Assembly (NCBI RefSeq): GCF_900100765.1
Contig: NZ_FNFO01000001.1
Location: 124,001 to 188,000 of the forward strand
Direction: 5' to 3'
Source of the DNA: Catalinimonas alkaloidigena
Lineage (GTDB): Bacteria > Bacteroidota > Bacteroidia > Cytophagales > Flexibacteraceae
DNA: 64,000 nucleotides
The translations under genes and the position numbers were made by a program. The notes under the pieces were generated by a model, which was not told the origin of the DNA, searched no databases, and saw only the letters and a list, made by a program, of their open reading frames with translations. Positions 44,015 through 52,005 of the stretch are shown piece after piece; positions within the stretch are counted from its first letter, which is position 1, and each line of letters opens with the position of its first letter.

Positions 44015-45457
44015 TCAGGCCTGCGGGTCAGGCAGCTGTTTTTGTACCGGCAAGCCGCGCTGCTCACCCAGTTTCAGCAGGAACGGATAACCGTCCGCGA
44101 ACGTGTTTTTGATGTGCCCCTCCAGAATGGCTTCCCGCAGTTCGGATTTGAGTTCGCCTACCTGGCGCGACGGGGGTAGGCCGAACGTTTGCATAATGTG
44201 CTCGCCCGTTACGGCCGGTTGGAAATTGCGCAGGCGGTCGGTTTCCTCCACTTCCAGGATGCGCTTCTCCACCTTGTTGAAATTTTGCAAATGGCGGCGA
44301 ACACGCTGCGGATTTTTCGACGTGATGTCGGCCCGGCAGAGCTGCATCAGCGCGTCGAGGGCCTCATCGGCATCGACAATCAACCGCCGGATCGCCGAAT
44401 CGGTGACTTCGTCCTTCACCAGCGCGATGGGACGGAGGTGGAGGCGTACCAGCTTCTGCACGAACTTCATGTGTTCGTTCATGGGCAGTTTCATCCGCCG
44501 GAACAGTTTGGGCACCATCCGGGTCCCCAGGTCCTCGTGGCCGTGGAAGGTCCAGCCCGCGCGTTTATCGAAACGTTTGGTGGCCGGTTTGGCAATGTCG
44601 TGCATGAGGGCGGCCCAGCGCAGCCACAGGTCGTCCGACACCTCGGCAACGTTGTCCAGCACCTGCAACGTATGGTAGAAATTATCCTTATGGCCCTTGC
44701 CGTCGACCGTCTCGACGCCGGCCAGTTCAATCAGCTCCGGGAAGATGCGCTCCAGCAGCCCGGCGTGGTAGAGGAGCTTGAAGCCGTACGAAGGCGTGGG
44801 GGAGAGGATGATCTTGTTCAACTCACCGATGATCCGCTCCTGCGATACAATGTCGAGCCGCGCGGCGTTGGTGCGCAGGGCATCGAACGTATCGGGGTGA
44901 ATGTCGAAGTTCAACTGACTGGCAAACCGGATGGCCCGCATCATCCGCAACGGATCGTCCGAAAAGGTAATGTCGGGATCGAGCGGCGTCCGAATCATCT
45001 TCCGCTTCAGGTCACCTACTCCGTCGAACGGGTCGATCAGATCGCCGAATGTAGCTTCGTTCAGGCTGATGGCCAGGGCGTTGATGGTAAAATCGCGTCG
45101 CTGCTGGTCGTCTTCCAGCGTGCCGTCTTCCACAATCGGTTTGCGCGATTCGCTCCGGTACGATTCCTTACGGGCGCCCACAAACTCCAGCTCCCACTCG
45201 TCCCAGCGCAACATGGCGGTCCCGAAATTTTTGAAAACGTTGAGCGGCACGTGGCCCGGCAACTGATCGGCCAGCGTCTGCGCTAGGGCAATGCCACTGC
45301 CAACGCACACGAAGTCGATGTCTTTACAGGGGCGTTTCAGCAGCAGATCGCGCACCCACCCGCCCACCACGTAGGTTTCGACGCCTAAGCGGCGAGCGGC
45401 CTCGGCGACGTGTGGAAAAACAGGATTCTCTCGTAAAGTGGCGGCAAAATTCATCAT
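44015..45457 (-). CDS. CCA tRNA nucleotidyltransferase with HD domain
   Basis: The product has 480 residues. The head domain has the class II nucleotidyltransferase motif VGGWVRDLLL and the metal-binding DIDFVCVG. It is followed by RRDFTINALAISL, the IDPFDGVGDLKRKMIRTP motif, DDPLRMMRAIRFASQL and an HD domain (RWAALMHDIAKPATKR, then GHEDLG). Enzymes of this type add or repair the CCA end of tRNA, and the HD domain has phosphohydrolase activity in some. The start is one of two adjacent ATG codons (45457, 45454). A terminator hairpin of the upstream gene ends 4 bases before the ATG. Confidence 0.93.
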   Translation of the reverse strand: MMNFAATLRENPVFPHVAEAARRLGVETYVVGGWVRDLLLKRPCKDIDFVCVGSGIALAQTLADQLPGHVPLNVFKNFGTAMLRWDEWELEFVGARKESYRSESRKPIVEDGTLEDDQQRRDFTINALAISLNEATFGDLIDPFDGVGDLKRKMIRTPLDPDITFSDDPLRMMRAIRFASQLNFDIHPDTFDALRTNAARLDIVSQERIIGELNKIILSPTPSYGFKLLYHAGLLERIFPELIELAGVETVDGKGHKDNFYHTLQVLDNVAEVSDDLWLRWAALMHDIAKPATKRFDKRAGWTFHGHEDLGTRMVPKLFRRMKLPMNEHMKFVQKLVRLHLRPIALVKDEVTDSAIRRLIVDADEALDALMQLCRADITSKNPQRVRRHLQNFNKVEKRILEVEETDRLRNFQPAVTGEHIMQTFGLPPSRQVGELKSELREAILEGHIKNTFADGYPFLLKLGEQRGLPVQKQLPDPQA

Positions 45458-45460
45458 AAA

Positions 45461-45488
45461 ACAAAACCCTCAGCGGAGGGCGAGGGTT
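45461..45488 (-). terminator. Intrinsic terminator just upstream of the CCA enzyme gene
   Basis: AACCCTC (45465-45471) pairs with GAGGGTT (45482-45488). On the minus strand the stem is followed by TTTTGTTTT. It ends transcription coming from the gene at 45580-46197 and directly abuts the start codon of the next gene. Confidence 0.65.
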
Positions 45489-45579
45489 CGAAAGAAGGCA
45501 AAGGTAACGGTTCCGGCCACAAAACCCAAGGTGCGTGTTCGGTGGGTTGGTAGCACGCTCCCCAGGTGCAGGCGGGCGG

Positions 45580-46197
45580 CTAACGCGTGGATTTTTCGTA
45601 GAATTTGTGCAGACGCTCATTCAACAGCCTAACCGCCTGAGCAGGAGACCGGTGCAGGAAGAAAAGGGTGCGGAAGGTGCGGACGCGGAAGGTGCGGACG
45701 CGGAAGGGAAAAGGCGCCGTTAGTGGGCGGAACTGATGATCTTCCAGAAAGAGCGCTTCGAAGTGGAAGGCGGTTGGGCCCGGCGGGTAAACGTGCGAGG
45801 CCTGCGCCAGTTCGGCCACCAGAAAAGGCTGTGGCTGCAAACGAAGGGAACTGTCGCCCTGGAGGACGAGGTCGTGAAGTCGCGCTTGCCGTACCCGCTC
45901 CGATTGGTCGCTACTGAAAAAATAGACGGGACAAAACTGGAAGTGATCGCGGAACGCACGCATCAAGACGTCGTTTGCTTCTTGCTGAGCCTGCGCTTCT
46001 TTTTCGGCCAATGCATGCGCTCCCCGATCGTGCAGCGCCTTCAGGGAAGCTTGGCGCGTCGGCAACCGAACGAGCAAAATTCCTTCGTGCAGGTACCGGA
46101 CCTGGGCTTCGGCCGTAGGCGGCACCTGTGCCTGCACCGCCGCGCACAAGAGCACGAATAAGTACCCGAAAAGGCTTAGGAATCGTCCCGAAACCAT
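45580..46197 (-). CDS. Exported protein of unknown function
   Basis: The product has 205 residues with a signal peptide (LFGYLFVLLCAAVQAQ, about 8-24). I do not recognise the family. The mature part begins with a strand-rich segment (VRYLHEGILLVRLPT), a helical Lys/Glu/Gln-rich segment near 50-80, and then VYFFSSDQSERVRQ and FHFEALFLEDHQFRPL. Near the C-terminus, a 15-base tandem repeat in the DNA gives a duplicated RVRTF element. The start at 46197 lies 22 bases inside the glycosyltransferase gene, so the two are coupled. A longer open frame upstream is ignored because it would overlap the whole glycosyltransferase. Confidence 0.72.
   Translation of the reverse strand: MVSGRFLSLFGYLFVLLCAAVQAQVPPTAEAQVRYLHEGILLVRLPTRQASLKALHDRGAHALAEKEAQAQQEANDVLMRAFRDHFQFCPVYFFSSDQSERVRQARLHDLVLQGDSSLRLQPQPFLVAELAQASHVYPPGPTAFHFEALFLEDHQFRPLTAPFPFRVRTFRVRTFRTLFFLHRSPAQAVRLLNERLHKFYEKSTR
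45668..45706. repeat. 15-bp tandem repeat
   Basis: GTGCGGACGCGGAAG occurs twice in tandem (45677-45691, 45692-45706), preceded by a 9-base partial copy (45668-45676). It lies within the 3' end of the minus-strand gene at 45580-46197 and keeps its reading frame. Confidence 0.85.
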
Positions 46198-47072
46198 TCC
46201 CGTAGTTTGAACAGATCGAACGCCCGCAGCGAAGGCGACGTGGCGTGTAGGTTTTGCTCGATGAGCGGCGCCAGAGCATCGTAGGTGCGTATGAAAAGCC
46301 GCTGTAAAGACTTGGGTTCCAGGCGATGGGCCGCTTGTACCAGGGCCGTGTCCTGGCCCAGTCCTTCCTGCCGGTACAATTTTTTCAGGTTGCGCACGCC
46401 CTCGCGCGTTTTGTTCAGAAAGACCGCATTGGGTTCCAGCCCCAGGTGCAGCACCGGGTTGTCGATGTGCAACAGCGGAACTCGCCGTTGCGCCAGTTCC
46501 CAGCCGAAGCGTGTATCCTCGTGGCCGTAGGTCCGCAGGGTTTCGTCCAGCCTGATGGACAAAAACACATCCCGACGAATCAACAGGTTGTTGAGGGTCA
46601 GACTTCGGTACGGATGGAGGGCGCGGTCGGCAGCGGTGCGTTGTTCGCGGTGGCGGCCGTAGTGCCAGCGTAACGCAACGGCAGGCGAGGGGAGGCGAGG
46701 CGTGTAATACGTGCCACCGGCGAGCACGTGTGCCTGGTTGCTTCGCTTCAGGTAATGTTTCAGAAAATCGCCGTGCGGTACAGCCGAGTCGGCATCGAGG
46801 AACAAGAGCCACTCGCCGGTAGCCTCTTCGGCCAGCAGGTTCCGCATCCGGGCGCGGCCCACGTTTTGTGCAAGTTTTCGGTAAGTGATGGCTGGGTCGT
46901 CTGCCAACCGGCCATGACGGGAATGGTACGTTTCGTCGGGCGAAGCGTCGTCGTATACCCTGATTTCCCCCCCGGGGGCGGCATGACGCAATTGGGCTTG
47001 CAGCGCGTTGACCAGCGGGGTCGCGTCCGTGTTGTAGACCGGAATGAGGATGGAAAGCAGGCGATCAGGCAT
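46176..47072 (-). CDS. Family 2 glycosyltransferase
   Basis: The product has 298 residues. The GT-A fold begins LLSILIPVYNTDATPLVNAL. The nucleotide-binding DDASPDET and the metal-binding DADSAVP follow, then a GGTYYTP region and GHEDTRFGWELAQRRVPL, which includes the ED...W acceptor/catalytic pattern of GT2 enzymes. It probably transfers a sugar to a glycan or surface polysaccharide. The start at 47072 is chosen because it opens on the GT-A strand and lies 5 bases after the FtsE-like gene. The donor and acceptor are unknown. Confidence 0.9.
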   Translation of the reverse strand: MPDRLLSILIPVYNTDATPLVNALQAQLRHAAPGGEIRVYDDASPDETYHSRHGRLADDPAITYRKLAQNVGRARMRNLLAEEATGEWLLFLDADSAVPHGDFLKHYLKRSNQAHVLAGGTYYTPRLPSPAVALRWHYGRHREQRTAADRALHPYRSLTLNNLLIRRDVFLSIRLDETLRTYGHEDTRFGWELAQRRVPLLHIDNPVLHLGLEPNAVFLNKTREGVRNLKKLYRQEGLGQDTALVQAAHRLEPKSLQRLFIRTYDALAPLIEQNLHATSPSLRAFDLFKLREWFRDDS

Positions 47073-47077
47073 GGCCC

Positions 47078-47785
47078 TCAAGCGTTGGAGAGGCGCACGG
47101 TTTCTTTGGCGGAGTCGAGCAAATGCCCCCGCTCGCACTTCAGCAGCCGGGCTTTGTGGTGTTCGACGAACTGATAATTGTGAGTGGCCATCAGCACGGC
47201 GGTGCCGCTCCGGTTGATTTCCTGAAAAACGCGGAGAATGCCTTCGGCCACTTCTGGATCGAGGTTGCCGGTGGGTTCATCTGCAAGAATAATGGCGGGT
47301 TCATTGAGCAGGGCCCGGGCAATCACCACGCGCTGTTGTTCGCCACCCGACAGTTGGTGCGGCATTTTGGTTTCGACCGAGCCCAGGCCGACGCGCATCA
47401 GCACATCGAGCAGGCGCTTCTTCATTTTAGAACGGTCGTTCCAGCCCGTTGCACGCATCACAAACTGGAGATTATCGGCCACCGTACGGTCGGGAAGGAG
47501 TTGGAAATCCTGAAAAACGATGCCGATTTTCCGGCGCAGAAAAGGCACCTGCTTGCGCGAAAGTTTTCGCAGCGAATACCCGGCCACCATGGCATCGCCT
47601 AGCCGCAGCGGCAGGTCGCCGTAGAGCGTCTTGAGGAGCGAGCTCTTGCCGCTGCCGGTCCGCCCGATCAGGTAGGCGAATTCGCCTTTGAGCACATCAA
47701 AGTTTACGTTTTCCAGCACGGCCGTATCCGTCTGAAAAATGGAAGCATCGCGCACGCTGATGACCGTATCGTTGGTCATACTCAA
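47078..47785 (-). CDS. ftsE: FtsE-like ABC transporter ATPase
   Basis: The product has 235 residues. It has Walker [11 protein letters not shown]-loop [12 protein letters not shown] signature LSGGEQQR, Walker [13 protein letters not shown] and the H-loop MATHNYQFV. The closest functional type is FtsE, which with FtsX couples ATP use to peptidoglycan hydrolase activation at division. No ftsX gene is in the window. Its start codon overlaps the stop of a 67-residue protein gene (ATGA), so the two are co-translated. Confidence 0.9.
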   Translation of the reverse strand: MSMTNDTVISVRDASIFQTDTAVLENVNFDVLKGEFAYLIGRTGSGKSSLLKTLYGDLPLRLGDAMVAGYSLRKLSRKQVPFLRRKIGIVFQDFQLLPDRTVADNLQFVMRATGWNDRSKMKKRLLDVLMRVGLGSVETKMPHQLSGGEQQRVVIARALLNEPAIILADEPTGNLDPEVAEGILRVFQEINRSGTAVLMATHNYQFVEHHKARLLKCERGHLLDSAKETVRLSNA

Positions 47786-47985
47786 ATGGTAAGGGGTTGC
47801 AGTTTGCCGAAGGGCAGTTCGTCGATCAGCTTTCGCATGGCCTCCTCTTTGCCCTCCAACCCGTATTTCTCCAGGTTTTTGAGCGGCCGGTCGGCCCGGA
47901 AATAGGCAATCAGGACGAACTTCTCGTCACGCAACTGAATGTAATCAGGAATTTTGGCCTTGCCCTTTACTTTCAGGATGTACAT
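47782..47985 (-). CDS. Small conserved-looking protein upstream of ftsE
   Basis: The product has 67 residues, predicted as two or three strands and one helix: YILKVKGKAKIPDYIQLRDEKFVLIAYFR, then KEEAMRKLIDELPFGKLQP. There is no signal or membrane segment. It overlaps ftsE by the ATGA arrangement, which is strong evidence that it is a real gene. I do not recognise a characterised family. Confidence 0.72.
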   Translation of the reverse strand: MYILKVKGKAKIPDYIQLRDEKFVLIAYFRADRPLKNLEKYGLEGKEEAMRKLIDELPFGKLQPLTI

Positions 47986-47996
47986 GGCAACGAAAG

Positions 47997-48129
47997 TGCA
48001 GATTGGGAAATTACAGATTGCAAATTGCTGACACGAAACGGTACCGTTGGAACGCGGTCAACCAGTTGACTTGACGTCGAAATCGTATGTACCGCTTAGC
48101 CTCAACAATTTGCAATCTGCGAATCTGCA
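47997..48129. repeat. Imperfect inverted-repeat element
   Basis: The inner arms are perfect 14-bp inverted repeats: CAGATTGCAAATTG at 48014-48027 and CAATTTGCAATCTG at 48106-48119. The outer arms match over 8 bp (TGCAGATT 47997-48004, AATCTGCA 48122-48129). The 78 bases between carry no gene. It fills nearly all of the gap between the aldolase and the small protein gene. Confidence 0.75.
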
Positions 48130-48141
48130 ATTGGTAATGGC

Positions 48142-48822
48142 TTACGCCTTTAAGGCTTCTTTGTATTCGGGGTTGCCTTTCCGGTAGTCGGACAGGAACT
48201 TTTCCAGACCACTGTCGGTCAGAGGGTGCTTCAACAGACCGGTGATGACGTTCAGTGGGCAGGTGACCACATCGGCACCAATTTCGGCGCAGCGGATCAG
48301 GTGCATCACGTGGCGCACCGACGCGGCGAGTACTTCCGTGGCAAAGCCGTAGTTGCGGTAGATCTGCATGATCTGCTCGATCAGGTCCAGGCCGTCGCTG
48401 CCGATGTCGTCGAGGCGGCCCATGAACGGCGATACGTACGAGGCCCCGGCTTTGGCAGCCAGAATGGCCTGTCCGGCCGAAAAGACCAGCGTGCAGTTGG
48501 TGCGGATGCCTTTCTGACTCAGGTACTTGATTGCCTTCACGCCGTCGCGGATCATCGGCACCTTTACCACAATTTTCTCGTGGATTTCGGCCAGCTCTTC
48601 GCCTTCGGCGATGATCTCGTCAAACGTGGTGGCTACCACCTCGGCGCTTACGTTATCGTCCACGATTTCGCAGATCGCGCGGTAGTGCTTGAAAATATTG
48701 TCTTTGCCCGTTACGCCTTCCTTGGCCATCAAAGAGGGGTTGGTCGTCACACCGTCGAGAACGCCGAGTTCGTAGGCTTCGCGGATTTCGTCCAGGTTCG
48801 CTGTATCAATGAAAAATTTCAT
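48142..48822 (-). CDS. fsa: Fructose-6-phosphate aldolase / transaldolase-like
   Basis: The product has 226 residues, the short transaldolase-like type. It begins [13 protein letters not shown] and has [13 protein letters not shown], the Schiff-base Lys in [39 protein letters not shown] and a C-terminal [18 protein letters not shown]. Enzymes of this class cleave fructose 6-phosphate or work as transaldolases in the pentose phosphate pathway; which of the two applies cannot be told by eye. The start at 48822 is preferred over one 66 bases upstream because the protein begins exactly there in all relatives I know. A TAnnTTTG element lies 30 bases upstream. Confidence 0.93.
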   Translation of the reverse strand: MKFFIDTANLDEIREAYELGVLDGVTTNPSLMAKEGVTGKDNIFKHYRAICEIVDDNVSAEVVATTFDEIIAEGEELAEIHEKIVVKVPMIRDGVKAIKYLSQKGIRTNCTLVFSAGQAILAAKAGASYVSPFMGRLDDIGSDGLDLIEQIMQIYRNYGFATEVLAASVRHVMHLIRCAEIGADVVTCPLNVITGLLKHPLTDSGLEKFLSDYRKGNPEYKEALKA

Positions 48823-48851
48823 GAGTTGAGGGTTGAAGCGTTGGTTGTGCT

Positions 48852-48859
48852 CAAAACTA
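48852..48859 (-). promoter_or_regulatory. TAnnTTTG element of the aldolase gene
   Basis: The minus strand reads TAGTTTTG, an exact -7 match 30 bases before the start codon and just after the terminator of the SRP RNA gene. Confidence 0.6.
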
Positions 48860-48883
48860 CAGAAAAAAGGAGGGCAAAAAAAA

Positions 48884-48973
48884 GGCAAACCAAGTACCGG
48901 TCGCTCAACTACCTACCCTTGCTACCTTCCGGTCCTGGGGGAATTCAGCAGGAGCTGACCGTACTGATTTGCC
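48884..48973 (-). ncRNA. ffs: Signal recognition particle RNA (small bacterial type)
   Basis: This is the RNA of the signal recognition particle, which with Ffh targets nascent membrane proteins. On the minus strand the conserved domain IV apical region GGACCGGAAGGTAGCAAGGG is present, with the GGAA tetraloop and the symmetric internal loop that bind Ffh. The 5' end (GGCAAATC, from 48973) pairs with the 3' end (GGTTTGCC, to 48884), and the next helix (GTACGGTC with GACCGGTAC) also closes, giving a 90-base hairpin RNA. Eight T residues follow directly on the minus strand, so the closing stem doubles as an intrinsic terminator. A TAnnTTTG element ends 5 bases before the first G. Confidence 0.93.
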
Positions 48974-48977
48974 GGGG

Positions 48978-48985
48978 CAAAAGTA
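48978..48985 (-). promoter_or_regulatory. TAnnTTTG element of the SRP RNA gene
   Basis: The minus strand reads TACTTTTG, followed by CCCC and then the structural 5' end of the SRP RNA. Since that end is fixed by pairing with the 3' end, it places the start of transcription 5 bases after the element, a useful calibration for other promoters in the window. Confidence 0.75.
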
Positions 48986-49153
48986 GAGAAAGTTGCGAAG
49001 GTGGGAAAGATGTAGCGACAGAAAGTTGGAGAGATGAAAAAAAGCCGGGCGTGCGCCGTGGGTCAGGCGGGCCGGGTCCGAAGCCCTCGTGCGCAATTTG
49101 CCTTGGGCGAATTGTTATCTGCAATTCCTGCCCTGCAATCTCAAAATCCCGAT

Positions 49154-49161
49154 TACTTTTG
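49154..49161 (+). promoter_or_regulatory. TAnnTTTG element abutting the guaA start
   Basis: TACTTTTG ends 5 bases before the ATG at 49167. By the SRP RNA calibration transcription would begin one base before the A of the ATG, so the mRNA would be essentially leaderless. Confidence 0.6.
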
Positions 49162-49166
49162 CGGCC

Positions 49167-50702
49167 ATGACCGAGCAAATCCTGATCTTCGATTTCGGTT
49201 CGCAATACACGCAATTGATTGCCCGCCGCGTGCGCGAACTCAACGTCTACTGCGAAATTCACCCTTACACCGAACTGCCTTTTCTGACCCTCGACGCCTC
49301 GGTGAAGGGGGTGATCCTTTCGGGAAGTCCCTGTTCCGTGCGCGATACGGGTGCGCCCAATCCGAAGTTGAAAGGCGTACGCGGCCACGTCCCGGTGTTG
49401 GGTGTGTGCTACGGAGCGCAACTCATGGTCAATCAGGAACATGGCGTGGTGGAGCCCTCGCAGGTGCGGGAGTACGGCCGGGCCCGCCTGACCCACGTCG
49501 ATAGCGAAAACCCTTTGTTCAAAGGGATGGACAGCAAGGCGGTGGTGTGGATGTCGCACGCCGACACCATCCTGAAACTGCCCGAGCACCTGAACGTGAT
49601 CGCCTCAACCGAATCGGTCGAATATGCGGCGTATCAGATCCAGGACGAGCAGACCTACGGCATTCAGTTCCACCCGGAAGTGACGCACACGGCCGAAGGC
49701 AAGCAGTTGCTACACAATTTTGTGGTGGGCATTTGCGGCTGTTCGCAGGACTGGACGCCGGCGCACTTTGTGGAAGATACGGTACGGGAATTGCGCGAAA
49801 AGTTGGGCGACGACAAAGTGGTGCTGGGGCTGTCGGGCGGCGTCGACTCGTCCGTAGCGGCGATGCTGATTCACCGCGCCATCGGCAAAAACCTCCACTG
49901 CATTTTCGTAAACAACGGTCTGTTGCGGAAAAACGAGTTTGAGCAGGTGCTGCATTCGTACAAAGACCTGGGTCTGAACGTGAAAGGGGTCGATGCCTCC
50001 AAAGATTTTTACGTGGCTCTGGCGGGAAAAACCGATCCGGAACACAAGCGGAAGGCCATCGGGCGGGTATTTATCGAAGTCTTCGACAAGGAGGCGCACC
50101 GGATCAAAGACGTGAAGTGGCTTGGCCAGGGCACGATCTATCCCGACGTGATCGAGTCGGTGTCGGTCAAAGGTCCCTCGGCCACCATCAAATCGCACCA
50201 CAACGTCGGCGGTTTGCCCGAAAAAATGCACCTGAAGGTGGTCGAACCGCTCAATACCCTGTTCAAAGACGAAGTGCGGGAAGTGGGCCGCGAACTGGGT
50301 CTGCCCGAAACCATTCTGGGTCGGCACCCGTTCCCCGGACCGGGGCTGGCGATCCGCATCCTGGGCGAAATCACCGAAGAAAAGGTACGCATCCTGCAAA
50401 ACGTCGACGACTTGTTCATCAAAGGCTTGAAGAAAACCGGCCTCTACGACGAAGTCTGGCAGGCGGGCGCCATCCTGTTGCCGGTCCAGTCGGTCGGGGT
50501 GATGGGCGACGAACGAACGTACGAAAACGTGGTCGCGCTGCGGGCCGTAACCTCGGTCGACGGCATGACGGCCGACTGGGCGCACCTGCCGTACGAGTTT
50601 CTGGCCGACGTGTCGAACGACATCATCAACAAAGTGAAGGGCGTCAACCGCGTGGTCTACGATATTTCGTCCAAGCCGCCCGCCACCATCGAGTGGGAGT
50701 AA
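49167..50702 (+). CDS. guaA: GMP synthase (glutamine-hydrolysing)
   Basis: The product has 511 residues and converts XMP to GMP with ATP and glutamine. The glutamine amidotransferase domain (about 1-190) has [20 protein letters not shown] with the catalytic Cys, and FHPEVTHT with the His/Glu pair. The ATP-pyrophosphatase domain (about 200-385) has the PP-loop [10 protein letters not shown]. The C-terminal dimerisation domain has [12 protein letters not shown] and ends TIEWE. The start at 49167 begins [15 protein letters not shown], the standard N-terminus. An in-frame ATG 78 bases upstream is rejected because a promoter element lies between. Confidence 0.97.
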   Translation: MTEQILIFDFGSQYTQLIARRVRELNVYCEIHPYTELPFLTLDASVKGVILSGSPCSVRDTGAPNPKLKGVRGHVPVLGVCYGAQLMVNQEHGVVEPSQVREYGRARLTHVDSENPLFKGMDSKAVVWMSHADTILKLPEHLNVIASTESVEYAAYQIQDEQTYGIQFHPEVTHTAEGKQLLHNFVVGICGCSQDWTPAHFVEDTVRELREKLGDDKVVLGLSGGVDSSVAAMLIHRAIGKNLHCIFVNNGLLRKNEFEQVLHSYKDLGLNVKGVDASKDFYVALAGKTDPEHKRKAIGRVFIEVFDKEAHRIKDVKWLGQGTIYPDVIESVSVKGPSATIKSHHNVGGLPEKMHLKVVEPLNTLFKDEVREVGRELGLPETILGRHPFPGPGLAIRILGEITEEKVRILQNVDDLFIKGLKKTGLYDEVWQAGAILLPVQSVGVMGDERTYENVVALRAVTSVDGMTADWAHLPYEFLADVSNDIINKVKGVNRVVYDISSKPPATIEWE

Positions 50703-50843
50703 GCCGCAGGGATCGGCCACCAGGTTCGGGGGCCGCAACGGCTCCTCCAGCCGGGCCGCCTAACAACAGAGCGTATGAGTATAAATCCCCTGGGGAGGCC
50801 TCCCTTGCTGTGGACCGAGCCGCCAAAAAAGGAGGCTACTGCG

Positions 50844-50851
50844 TACCTTTG
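50844..50851 (+). promoter_or_regulatory. TAnnTTTG element of the cupredoxin operon
   Basis: TACCTTTG is an exact -7 match, giving a predicted start near 50856 and a leader of about 37 bases before the GTG at 50893. No well-spaced TTG is seen. Confidence 0.55.
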
Positions 50852-50892
50852 ATGACCGGGTGAAATTTTTGTTGCCGATCCATTAATTCGTT

Positions 50893-52005
50893 GTGACCTC
50901 CATCAACCACCAGCTAACACTTTTTGGCGTGCTGATTGCGGCGCTTCTGTGCGTCCCCCAGGCCATCGCCAGTCCGCCAGTCTACCCTCCACCTGCCGAT
51001 ACGACGGTGGCCATCCGCGCCATCGAAGGACTGCAATACGACGTGGTCCGCTTCGTGGTTGCACCCGGCACGCGCGTGACCCTGACGTTGGAAAACGACG
51101 ACGACATGGCGCACAACATGCTCATTACGCAACCGGGCGAGCGTCTCGCCGTGGTGCAACGCGCGCTGACCCTCGCGCCCGCCACTAACTACATTCCCGA
51201 CACGGCGCTGGTGCTGTTTGCGCTTCCGGTGGTAGAGCCTGGCGAAACCCGCACGCTGACCTTTACGGCACCGCAACAGGAGGGGGTCTATCCTTACGTT
51301 TGCACCCTGCCGGGCCACGGCTTTATTATGTACGGGGCCATATACGTACAAAACCTGCCGATGCCGCCGTTGGCCAACGATCCGCACATTCCGCCGCAGC
51401 GTGCCAAGGAGGGCGTGATCGCCCAACCGGAATCGCCACACCCGTACCCGATGCGGCTGCCGATGCTTTACCGGACGTTCATGCCCGAATGCAGTCCGGC
51501 CGCCATCGCTGTCGGCCTGCCCGGCGATTTGTCCTATTGCTGGGATGCGGGCCAGTGCCGCCTGCGCTACGCCTGGGCCGGGGGCTTTGTGGACAACACC
51601 GAGCACTGGAAAGGAAACGGCAACGCCTTTTCGAAGGTCATCGGTACGATCTATTACCGCGACTGCACGCCTTATCCCTGGGACATGGGCCAAACCGACA
51701 GCGTCCCGCAGACGCAGTTCAAAGGCTACCGGCTGGTGGAGCGCTACCCGGAATTCAACTACACCGTCGAAGGGGTGGAGGTACACGAACGAATTTATCC
51801 CCTGACCGATTCGGTCGGCTTGCGCCGGGAATTCCGGTTCGGACCCACCTCCGCACCGTTCTATTTGGCCACCACGCCGAACGATGGCGTCGTGTACCGT
51901 GCGTCGACCGGTACGTGGGAAGGCGCTCGGCTGAAACTACCGGCCGGAACGCGCACCCTGACCCTCGAGATGGTAAAATCCGCTCCCGAACACGTACACC
52001 CATGA
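50893..52005 (+). CDS. Exported protein with N-terminal cupredoxin domain
   Basis: The product has 370 residues with a GTG start and a signal peptide ending QAIAS. The N-terminal domain (about 35-155) is a type I copper cupredoxin of the azurin/auracyanin kind: His74 in DMAHNM, then Cys137, His142 and Met146 in VCTLPGHGFIM, the complete copper ligand set. The C-terminal part (about 190-365) is a separate strand-rich domain (LPGDLSYCWDAGQCRLRYAW, GFVDNTEHWKGNG) that I do not recognise. The stop overlaps the start of the next gene (ATGA at 52002-52005). The pair probably carries electrons between a periplasmic dehydrogenase and the respiratory chain. Confidence 0.87.
   Translation: MTSINHQLTLFGVLIAALLCVPQAIASPPVYPPPADTTVAIRAIEGLQYDVVRFVVAPGTRVTLTLENDDDMAHNMLITQPGERLAVVQRALTLAPATNYIPDTALVLFALPVVEPGETRTLTFTAPQQEGVYPYVCTLPGHGFIMYGAIYVQNLPMPPLANDPHIPPQRAKEGVIAQPESPHPYPMRLPMLYRTFMPECSPAAIAVGLPGDLSYCWDAGQCRLRYAWAGGFVDNTEHWKGNGNAFSKVIGTIYYRDCTPYPWDMGQTDSVPQTQFKGYRLVERYPEFNYTVEGVEVHERIYPLTDSVGLRREFRFGPTSAPFYLATTPNDGVVYRASTGTWEGARLKLPAGTRTLTLEMVKSAPEHVHP

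Noticed and set aside
45668-45706. CRISPR array
   Set aside because: The repeat is a short in-frame 15-bp tandem duplication without spacers. No other spaced repeats are present in the window.
46198-46812. Upstream extension of the minus-strand reading frame of the gene at 45580-46197
   Set aside because: It would cover most of a well-supported glycosyltransferase gene on the same strand in another frame, and has no recognisable domain. Only the part with the signal peptide was kept.
47997-48129. Insertion sequence
   Set aside because: The inverted-repeat element has no transposase gene and I see no target-site duplication, so it is reported as a repeat only.
51300-52001. Upstream extension of the dehydrogenase-like frame into the cupredoxin gene
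   Set aside because: The translated sequence is Arg/Pro-rich without domain features and overlaps the cupredoxin. The ATG at 52002 gives a signal peptide and an ATGA junction.
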